Shown here in pieces: positions 58,301 through 64,000 of a stretch of DNA of 64,000 nt (position 1 is the first letter of the stretch; each line of letters begins with the position of its first letter). This DNA comes from Desulfolithobacter dissulfuricans (GTDB lineage Bacteria > Desulfobacterota > Desulfobulbia > Desulfobulbales > Desulfobulbaceae). A program made the translations under genes and the position numbers. The stretch is from the NCBI RefSeq assembly GCF_025998535.1, contig NZ_AP024233.1:1587219-1651218 (forward strand). Reading direction: 5' to 3'. The notes beneath the pieces are model-generated. The model did not search any database. It saw nothing but the letters and a program-made list of their open reading frames with translations, and was not told where the DNA came from.

Positions 58301-58713
58301 ACATCCTGGCCGATTTTGCCCCTGCACCGGCCCCGGGAAGCGGTGACGCCGAGCAGACCGGCGCTGGTCACCCCATACCCGATCTTGACGTACTCAAGGG
58401 ATTCATCCGCGAGCGCTACCCCTTTTCAGAAGAGCAGATCACCACCCTGGTCACCACCACCATCGAGACCATCTCAGGCGACCTGGAACTGCTGGCCCGC
58501 CATGCCGGGGCCGGGGAGATGAAAGAAATCGGGGCGCTGGCGCACAAGATAAAGGGGTCGGCCCTCAACATGGGACTGGAGTATCTTGCCCGGGGACTGA
58601 GCTGCCTGGAAGAGGCCGCCGCAGAGGGGGACAGCGGAACCTGTCAACGAACACTTCGCGATCTTGAGCTCTGGTGGTACAGGTTCAGCCACCAGCTCGA
58701 CCAGAATAGATAG
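55303..58713 (+). CDS. Hybrid sensor histidine kinase: Cache-PAS-PAS-HisKA-HATPase-REC-Hpt
   Basis: This is a 1136-residue inner-membrane kinase. TM1 is near residues 9-25 and a large extracytoplasmic double-Cache sensor follows (SHPSFIGHDYSFRPYFTQAL). TM2 is near 306-328. Two PAS domains come next (about 355-470 and 480-600; ITDSRGDIIYVNPHFTRVTG). HisKA has H623 in ANISHDIRTPLHG, and the HATPase has VRDTGIGIA and GGSGLGLSI. A receiver domain has D916 in FMDMQMPVMDG. A C-terminal Hpt domain has H1081 in ALAHKIKGSA. It can thus run a full phosphorelay internally and pass the phosphate to the HD-GYP regulator encoded just upstream. Confidence 0.95.
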   Translation: MKKSSPIVYGSVLAVVTLIIAALIFIGKINRQRQAREIDVYQQFVEFETKGLLGRFEQLRTLNHLLTSDPTILDTLGRYKKGLTPDSGAIDTIDTLLHNIAQIQHVSTAYLLDTSGTCVFSSHPSFIGHDYSFRPYFTQALTRDHAIYVAREITSHQLGIYLAHPIAAGENVLGVAVLKIDPAFFDVSPIFSFTVLPLDQNQLRVGLVTEQGVFVDILGNTLHAMETLDPEQIKQLEISRQFPVKSIQNLSFPPGTWATVKRSGFLQQSAGGQQYYLFARPLGTTGLFFVHMAESAWFHSAVQPISGFYKALLLVFAFMLVIACALIYLFDKRHRTILEQSTVLAESEDKLRLFSKAVEQSGNSIIITDSRGDIIYVNPHFTRVTGYTLAEVRGKNPRVLKSGSQDSSVHQELWQTLTRGETWKGVLHNKKKNGELYWEEATISPIFGSDGETTHYIAIKEDISDRVALTQQLREEKEKLQLIVEHAGLGIAIIIERHISWVNQAGVDLFGYDSVDEVIGKSVMLIHASEEVFQQVGRQAYKQLSQENTVFKTEIRMRKKDGSLFWAAITGKALDHKRPDQAVIWIVEDIDQRKKDEEQLKQAKREAEEANAMKSRLLANISHDIRTPLHGILGTFSLLQAQPLGKEQEKLVITGNRAAEFLLNLLNNLLDLSKIEAGQLVLDNYPFSIRELLGEVGEILAGQFSQKSVAYRYQVASSIPEILIGDALRIKQIFINLVGNSLKFTEQGSVNVSVAGEREEDGNILLTCQVRDTGIGIAADRQERLFEAFTQADNSITRQFGGSGLGLSICRELCTLMGGRIWFESREGKGTTFYFTLRCTIASDQSLDRDMVESNESAPSLPKSPLAILIVDDNEANQDILRMMLERDGHRVHIAANGLLALEKLVDSSYDLIFMDMQMPVMDGLTATRLIRECEAGLQPDKARLVDPELLGTLSRSLRHTYTPIVALTANALQDDKRRCEEAGMDSYLIKPFQREQLLHILADFAPAPAPGSGDAEQTGAGHPIPDLDVLKGFIRERYPFSEEQITTLVTTTIETISGDLELLARHAGAGEMKEIGALAHKIKGSALNMGLEYLARGLSCLEEAAAEGDSGTCQRTLRDLELWWYRFSHQLDQNR

Positions 58714-58771
58714 CTGGTCCCGACCCGCCTGCGTTCAGCCAGACGTGGCCGGAACAGACAAAAAACAACGG

Positions 58772-59464
58772 TTATTTTGCGCCGGGTTTGACAATGGGAT
58801 AGCCACGCCGGGCCCAGTCATAGATGCCGTATCTCAGGTTGTAGATCCGCTTGAAACCATGATCGGCCAGGATCTTGGATGCCACCGTGCTCCTGTTGCC
58901 AGTGGCGCAGTAAACAAAAATGTCATCGTTCTTGTACGCTTCAAGCTCCCCTATCCTGGCCTGGAGGAGCTGGATCGGCAGGAGGTGGGCTCCCTTGATG
59001 GCCAGCTGGGCATACTCCTTCGGGGTCCGGACATCGAGGATAAAGGGCTTCAGGTTGGCCAGAATCCTTGCACCCTGGGCCGCATCCACCTCGGTGTAGT
59101 TGGGTCGCACCAGTTCAATTACCCGGATCGTTCCCGTATAGTCTCCCAGGGTGTAGGCATAGGACCCGGCTTTCTTCATCTTGAAATAGGGTGATTTGCC
59201 CGGGTCCGGCTGCACGATCTGTCTGTAGCCCAGCTCAGGCACGGAAAAGAGCAGCGGTCCGAGCCGGGAATCGTAGCGGAACTTTATGTAATCGCCGCGA
59301 TACACGGTAAAATCATATGTTTTTTCCATGGGCGGCACGGTCAGTATCCGATAACCGCCGACAATTCTACCGGAAACCCGCTCACCACTCTGGCTGTCCA
59401 CAGGCAAGGTGAGAAAAGAAACAAGCAACAGCAGGATTGAAAAACGGCTGATATTATGAAACAT
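58772..59464 (-). CDS. Periplasmic rhodanese-domain protein
   Basis: The 230-residue protein has a signal peptide (FSILLLLVSFLTLPVDS). An N-terminal beta-rich domain (about residues 30-120; YDFTVYRGDYIKFRYDSR) resembles cupredoxin-like folds but lacks clear copper ligands. The C-terminal rhodanese domain has the catalytic cysteine in FVYCATGNRS. It would handle sulfane sulfur or act as a sulfur carrier in the periplasm, which suits an organism with sulfur-based energy metabolism. It is convergent with the hybrid kinase gene and single in its unit. Confidence 0.88.
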   Translation of the reverse strand: MFHNISRFSILLLLVSFLTLPVDSQSGERVSGRIVGGYRILTVPPMEKTYDFTVYRGDYIKFRYDSRLGPLLFSVPELGYRQIVQPDPGKSPYFKMKKAGSYAYTLGDYTGTIRVIELVRPNYTEVDAAQGARILANLKPFILDVRTPKEYAQLAIKGAHLLPIQLLQARIGELEAYKNDDIFVYCATGNRSTVASKILADHGFKRIYNLRYGIYDWARRGYPIVKPGAK

Positions 59465-59519
59465 GACAGGAATTCTCTTCAGTAATTTTTTTTATTGATA
59501 GTTTGCCAGGACGGTTTAT

Positions 59520-59682
59520 CAGGCCGTTGAAAAACTACTGCGCTTGATGATACTGCGTCAAAATTCGGCTCAGGTAAGCGACCGAAGGGAGACTCCGAAT
59601 GCTCATGTACTTCCCGTACACTGCGCTTTTCGCCTCATTTTTCCTTGTCTCATCTTCGCTCGCTACGTCTTTCAACAGCCTG
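59520..59682. repeat. MITE-like element E with terminal inverted repeats
   Basis: This is 163 bp bounded by CAGGCCGTTGAAAAAC and the complementary GTCTTTCAACAGCCTG (12-14 of 16 positions pairing). Inside is the 26-bp module AGGTAAGCGACCGAAGGGAG plus ACTCCG, shared with repeat A. No ORF of note. It ends directly at the parC stop codon (TAA, 59683-59685 on the minus strand). Confidence 0.8.
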
Positions 59683-61704
59683 TTATGCGTCATCCTCTGA
59701 GCCCGGGCCTTCGAAACCAGGCAGGGGCGAAAGGACCGGCTTGGCGGTGGCGGGCTTGCCGGTGATGTTGCTGACCCGGCGCACAACCCGGTTACTCACC
59801 CGCCTGCCCTTGGCGCCCGGTCCCTTGATCAGGTAGTCGTCCATCTCGATCTCAATGGCATTGTACCGGGCCCGGCTCGAGGGCACCAGGCTGACTCTGG
59901 CCCGGATCCCCGTCTCGCCCACGGCCAGGAACTGGATGAGCGAGCGCTTGTGCTCGGGGAAAAGGCGGTACTCCCGGTTGATGATGTACTTCGGGGTCCT
60001 GAACCGCTTGACATATGACATGTTTTCCGCGCCAAAACGGTAAATTACATTAAATACCTGATCCTTTCTCACAACTCCCATCCACAAAAGATCGCTACCG
60101 ACAAAGAGCTTGTCGGCCACGGAGATGACCTTGTAGCGCCCATCCTTGTAGATGAGCAGGATCCTGTCGTATTCCGAGCAGTGCAGGTCCAGGTCTTTTT
60201 TAGGATTTTCTTTTTTGACCTTGTAGCCCAGAAAGCCGCTGTCCCGGTGATAGCAGAGATGAAGGTTGGACAGGGCCGCCGCCCGGGCATCCACTTCGTC
60301 AAACTCCCTGATCTCGCTCTTGCGCGGGAATAACTTGCCGTATTTTTTGAGCAGCCCCCGAAGATAGGTAATGGTGAAACCGACGAGGTCTTCCAGGTGT
60401 TTCTCGATGATCCGGATATTCTTTTCCAGGGTATCGATTTCCTTCTGCTGGCGGTTGATGTCATAGCGGGAAATTCTTTTGATCCGGATCTCCAGCAGAC
60501 GTTCGATATCGTCCTTGGTTACCTTGCGCTGCAGTTCGTCTGCATATGGCAGCAAGGCCTGGCGGATAGTGGAGATAACCTCCTTGTAGCTGATCTGTTC
60601 CTCGATCTGTTTGTAGAGCCGCTCTTCGATGAAGATCTGCTCGAGCTTGCGGGCATGCAGTTTTTCCTGCAGCCTGCCAAGCTCGATGCGCAGTTCCTTT
60701 TCCAGGTCCGCCTTCAGCTTCGCGGTGTTGTGCCGCAGTACATCCTCCACCTTCATCAGGCAGGGCATGGAATCCTTGATCACGACCAGATTGGGTGAGA
60801 TGGCCAGTTCGCAGTCGGTGAAGGCGTAGAGGGCGTCGATGGTCTCCTCGGCGTGGACGCCGCGGGGCAGTTTGATCTCCACCTCCACCTCTTCGGCGGT
60901 GTAGTCATTGATGGAGACAATTTTGAGTTTGCCGGCCTTGGCCGCCTTTTCCACCGAATCAATCAGGGTCTGGGTAGTGACGTTGTAGGGCAGCTCCCGG
61001 ATTACGATGGTCTTGTCGTCTTTGGTCTCGATCCTGGCCCGGCAGCGCAGCCGGCCATGGCCGCTCTGGTAGTCAGAGACATCAATGATCCCGCCGCGGG
61101 GAAAATCGGGATACAGGGTGAACTCCTGGCCCTGGAGGCAGTCGATCATGGCCTCGAGCAGTTCGCAGAAGTTATGCGGCATGATCTTGGTGGCCATACC
61201 CACCGCAATGCCCTCGGCCCCCAGGAGCAGGAGCAGGGGCAGTTTGGACGGCAGGGTCACCGGCTCCTGCATCCGTCCGTCGTAGGAGTCCACGTACTCG
61301 GTGAGATCACGGTTGAAGAGGGTCTCTCGGGCCAGCGGCGTGAGCCGGCATTCGATGTAGCGGGCCGCCGAGGCCTGGTCGCCGGTGAAAATATTGCCGA
61401 AATTACCCTGGCGATCAATGAGGTAGCCCTTGTTGGCCAGGTTGACCAGGGCGGCGAAGATGGACTGGTCTCCGTGGGGATGGAGCTTCATGGTCTCGCC
61501 GACCACGTTGGCGACCTTGTGATAGCGGCCGTCATCCATGTTATACAGGGTCTCGAGAATCCTTCGCTGCACGGGCTTGAGGCCGTCATCGATGTCTGGG
61601 ATGGCCCGTTCCCGGATCACGTAGGAGGTGTAATCCAGGAAGTTGGTATCAAAGAGGCGGTGCAGCCGGCCGTGGCCTGTCTTCTGAGTAGTGTGCTCGC
61701 TCAT
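59683..61704 (-). CDS. parC: DNA topoisomerase IV subunit A
   Basis: The 673-residue protein has the breakage-reunion domain with IRERAIPDIDDGLKPVQRRI, GETMKLHPHGD and the active tyrosine Y116 in SAARYIECRLTPLARE. A long coiled-coil region (about 400-480) follows. The C-terminal part is shorter than in E. coli ParC (752). The start overlaps parE by 4 bp. It decatenates chromosomes together with ParE. Confidence 0.93.
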   Translation of the reverse strand: MSEHTTQKTGHGRLHRLFDTNFLDYTSYVIRERAIPDIDDGLKPVQRRILETLYNMDDGRYHKVANVVGETMKLHPHGDQSIFAALVNLANKGYLIDRQGNFGNIFTGDQASAARYIECRLTPLARETLFNRDLTEYVDSYDGRMQEPVTLPSKLPLLLLLGAEGIAVGMATKIMPHNFCELLEAMIDCLQGQEFTLYPDFPRGGIIDVSDYQSGHGRLRCRARIETKDDKTIVIRELPYNVTTQTLIDSVEKAAKAGKLKIVSINDYTAEEVEVEIKLPRGVHAEETIDALYAFTDCELAISPNLVVIKDSMPCLMKVEDVLRHNTAKLKADLEKELRIELGRLQEKLHARKLEQIFIEERLYKQIEEQISYKEVISTIRQALLPYADELQRKVTKDDIERLLEIRIKRISRYDINRQQKEIDTLEKNIRIIEKHLEDLVGFTITYLRGLLKKYGKLFPRKSEIREFDEVDARAAALSNLHLCYHRDSGFLGYKVKKENPKKDLDLHCSEYDRILLIYKDGRYKVISVADKLFVGSDLLWMGVVRKDQVFNVIYRFGAENMSYVKRFRTPKYIINREYRLFPEHKRSLIQFLAVGETGIRARVSLVPSSRARYNAIEIEMDDYLIKGPGAKGRRVSNRVVRRVSNITGKPATAKPVLSPLPGFEGPGSEDDA

Positions 61705-63539
61705 ACCGGCCTCAATACAAGATGGTCCATGATGTACTGACGGCGTTCCGGGGTGTTTTTGCCCATGTAGAACCGGAGCACCCTGCTCACCTCGGAGACC
61801 GAATCGATGTCCACCCGGTCAAGGCGCATGTCCGGGCCGATGAACTGCTTGAACTCGGGCGGCGAAATCTCGCCCAGCCCCTTGAACCGGGTCACCTCCA
61901 CGTTGTCCGCCTTGCCCCGCCCTTTGAGGGCCTTGATGGCTGCTTCCTTTTCCTCTTCCGAATAGCAGTAGGTGGTCTGCTTCCGGTTCCGGACCCGGAA
62001 AATCGGGGTCTGGAGGATATAGACATGGCCAAGTTTGATCAGCGGCTCGAAATAATGGAGAAAAAAGGTCAGCAGCAGGTTGCGGATATGGAGCCCGTCC
62101 ACATCGGCGTCCGTGGCCAGAATCACCTTGTCGAACCGGAGGTTGCCCACCGACTCCTCGATATCCAGGGCCCGCATCAGGGCATACATCTCATCGTTTT
62201 TGTAGAGCAGATCCAGCCGCTGGCCAAAGACGTTCATGGGTTTGCCCTTGAGTGAGAACACGGCCTGGGTCATGGGATCGCGGGAGGAGACGATGGAACC
62301 GGCAGCCGACTGGCCTTCGGTGATGAAGATCATGTTCTCCCGGCCTTCCCTGGACGGCTTGCCCCTGCGGGGATGGTACTTGCAGTCCTTGAGCTGGGGA
62401 ATCTTGAAGGCCACCTTCCGGGCCTTGGCCTTGGCCTCCCGGCGGACCGACTGCAGCTCCCGGCGGACCCGCTCGTTTCGCTGGACCTTGTCCATGAGCA
62501 GTTCCGCGGTTTCAGGATGCTTGTAGAGATGGGTCGCCACAGCTTCCCTGACCGTGTTGACGATCCAGGGCCGGATATCGGTGTTGCCCAGCTTGTTCTT
62601 TGTCTGGGACTCGAACACCGGTTCCTGGACCTTGACTGCCAGGGTGCCGACAATGCCGTCCCGCACATCCTTGCCGGTGAATTTCTTGCCGGAAAACTCG
62701 TTGACCCCTTTAAGGATCCCCTCCCGGAAGGCCGAGAGATGGGTGCCGCCCTCACTGGTGTAGGTGCCGTTGACAAACGAATAATAGGTATCGGAATAGT
62801 CATCGGTGTGGGTGAAGGCGAACTCCAGCGACTTGTCGGCAAAATAAAAGGGCGGATAGAGCTCCTTGCCGTCCAGTTCATCGGCCAGCAGATCCAGCAG
62901 CCCGTGTTCGGAGTAGTAGCAGTTGTCGTCGAAATAGAGCCGCAGCCCGGCATTGAGATAGGCGTAGCGCCAGAGTCGTTTGTCGACGAACTCCCGGTCA
63001 AACTTGAAACCGGAAAACAGCTCGCCATCGGGCAGAAACTCGATCAGGGTACCGTTCTTCTCGTCGGTTTCCCCTTCTTCCTCGGACTGCAGATCACCGC
63101 AGGAAAAAACGGCCTTCTTGTAGCGGCCGTCCCGATAGGCGCAGACCATGAAATGGGAAGACAGAGCATTGACCGCCTTGGTGCCCACCCCGTTGAGACC
63201 GACCGAGAACTGGAACACATCGGTGTTGTACTTGGCACCGGTATTGATCACCGAGACGCATTCCACCACCTTGCCCAGCGGAATGCCGCGGCCGTAATCG
63301 CGGACCCGACACAGACCATTGTCCTCGATGGAGATATCGACCTGCTTGCCATAGCCCATAATGAACTCGTCCACGGCATTGTCGATAACCTCCTTGAGCA
63401 GGATATAGATCCCGTCGTCCGGGTGGGAGCCATTCCCGAGCCGACCGATATACATACCGGGTCGCTTGCGGATATGCTCAAGCGAACTCAGGGTTTTTAT
63501 CTTTGATTCGTCGTAGAGATGGGAGGACACGTTTTGCAA
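61701..63539 (-). CDS. parE: DNA topoisomerase IV subunit B
   Basis: The 612-residue GHKL ATPase has EHIRKRPGMYIG, EVIDNAVDEF, VRDYGRGIPLG, VGLNGVGTKAVNALS and the Toprim EGQSAAGSI and ATDADVDGLHIR motifs. The outermost start is TTG 63539; GTG 63530 is an alternative, and neither has a strong ribosome site, so the N-terminus is uncertain by a few residues. It is the first gene of the parEC pair. Confidence 0.94.
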   Translation of the reverse strand: MQNVSSHLYDESKIKTLSSLEHIRKRPGMYIGRLGNGSHPDDGIYILLKEVIDNAVDEFIMGYGKQVDISIEDNGLCRVRDYGRGIPLGKVVECVSVINTGAKYNTDVFQFSVGLNGVGTKAVNALSSHFMVCAYRDGRYKKAVFSCGDLQSEEEGETDEKNGTLIEFLPDGELFSGFKFDREFVDKRLWRYAYLNAGLRLYFDDNCYYSEHGLLDLLADELDGKELYPPFYFADKSLEFAFTHTDDYSDTYYSFVNGTYTSEGGTHLSAFREGILKGVNEFSGKKFTGKDVRDGIVGTLAVKVQEPVFESQTKNKLGNTDIRPWIVNTVREAVATHLYKHPETAELLMDKVQRNERVRRELQSVRREAKAKARKVAFKIPQLKDCKYHPRRGKPSREGRENMIFITEGQSAAGSIVSSRDPMTQAVFSLKGKPMNVFGQRLDLLYKNDEMYALMRALDIEESVGNLRFDKVILATDADVDGLHIRNLLLTFFLHYFEPLIKLGHVYILQTPIFRVRNRKQTTYCYSEEEKEAAIKALKGRGKADNVEVTRFKGLGEISPPEFKQFIGPDMRLDRVDIDSVSEVSRVLRFYMGKNTPERRQYIMDHLVLRPV

Positions 63540-63806
63540 TGAAGAATTGTGAATTATGGATTATGAATCAATGTCAGCCGGGATACGGTTTGTTTTATGC
63601 TTTTCTCCAGTCAGAAACAGGGGTTTTCTTTTGTTTTCAGCATGATGCATTCATGGCCACCGGTGCAGCCGCTGCCTCGGTTCAGGCCTGTGCGGCCCCG
63701 GAATGAGCGACATGAAAGCGCCATGCACGGGTAGGAAAGCGGATGCCGATGATCCCCGGAACTAATCAAAACAGTTTACCCACTTGTCCCCAACAAGTCA
63801 AAAGAT
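63540..63806. other. Divergent spacer between parE and thiD
   Basis: The 267 nt hold no convincing gene. No TPP-riboswitch core was recognised before thiD. The region must contain promoters for both divergent genes. Confidence 0.45.
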
Positions 63807-64000
63807 ATGACACGCACGGTTCTCACCATAGGCGGCTCCGATCCCACCGGCGGTGCCGGGATTCAGGCCGACATAAAAACCCTGACCATGCTCGGAGTGT
63901 ACGGGGCTGCGGCAATCACCTGCGTCACGGTGCAGAATTCCCATGGCGTCACTGCTATCCAGCCCCTGGATCCGGAACTGGTGGCAGCGCAAATCAGGGC
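63807..64000 (+). CDS. thiD: Hydroxymethylpyrimidine/phosphomethylpyrimidine kinase, N-terminal part (3' end outside window)
   Basis: The 64 visible residues begin TRTVLTIGGSDPTGGAGIQA, the ribokinase-fold nucleotide/HMP-binding start of ThiD, followed by DIKTLTMLGVYGAAAITCVT and VQNSHGV. The enzyme phosphorylates HMP and HMP-P in thiamine synthesis. The gene runs past the window end, so a fusion with ThiE or another domain cannot be excluded. Confidence 0.93.
   Translation, partial: MTRTVLTIGGSDPTGGAGIQADIKTLTMLGVYGAAAITCVTVQNSHGVTAIQPLDPELVAAQIR

Noticed and set aside
63540-63806. A possible TPP riboswitch before thiD
   Set aside because: The conserved CTGAGA and ACCTGATCTGG-like blocks were not found.

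Overview
The window looks like a chromosomal segment of a strictly anaerobic, autotrophy-capable member of the Desulfobacterota (a Desulfobulbales-like sulfate reducer or sulfur disproportionator). This rests on gene content: a Wood-Ljungdahl carbonyl branch (CooS, a MetF-AcsD fusion, AcsB, AcsC), three consecutive selenocysteine-containing electron-transfer proteins (a formate dehydrogenase fusion, HdrA, MvhD), a KorDABC 2-oxoacid:ferredoxin oxidoreductase, a TAXI-type TRAP transporter, a class I fumarase and the citramalate route to isoleucine. I could not run a search, so the taxonomic placement is inference.

Layout. 1-7.1 kb: the CODH/ACS operon, entered inside cooS. 7.3-15.4 kb: a NuoG/GltD/FdhA fusion, then hdrA and mvhD, each read through an in-frame TGA followed by a SECIS-like hairpin. 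A strong terminator closes the block. 15.6-19.6 kb: a small zinc-finger-like protein, divergent inositol-phosphate synthase and CDP-alcohol phosphatidyltransferase genes, and fumarase. 19.8-22.0 kb: a group II intron with a frameshifted reverse transcriptase, inserted in a structured repeat. 22.2-26.6 kb: an ATP-grasp protein, an aminomutase-type radical SAM enzyme and an M20 peptidase. 26.6-30.6 kb (minus strand): UspA and a TAXI-TRAP system. 30.8-34.3 kb: korDABC and a flavoprotein. 34.6-37.1 kb: two poorly known proteins. 37-41 kb (minus): rlmN, a radical SAM protein, serC, trmL. 41.2-45.6 kb: lysC, cimA, a ComEA-like gene, miaA. 45.6-47.7 kb: a second, intact copy of the group II intron. 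47.9-53.8 kb: recJ, purB, a small DUF4911-like gene, miaB, a PHP-domain gene. 54.2-58.7 kb: an HD-GYP response regulator and a large hybrid kinase. 58.8-63.5 kb (minus): a rhodanese protein, parC and parE. The window ends inside thiD.

How the parts may work together: formate dehydrogenase, HdrA and MvhD are likely a soluble flavin-based complex. It would couple formate and possibly NAD(P)H to the low-potential ferredoxin that CODH/ACS and KorDABC use or make. The MetF domain, fused to the corrinoid-protein subunit AcsD, would tie methyl-branch reduction to the acetyl-CoA-making complex.

Two genome-scale patterns stand out. First, a roughly 170-bp cloverleaf-like repeat occurs three times. 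Two copies are split at the same nucleotide by near-identical group II introns and the third is an empty site. Second, four genes carry apparent single-base losses (in or beside G/C runs), which looks more like sequencing error than biology.
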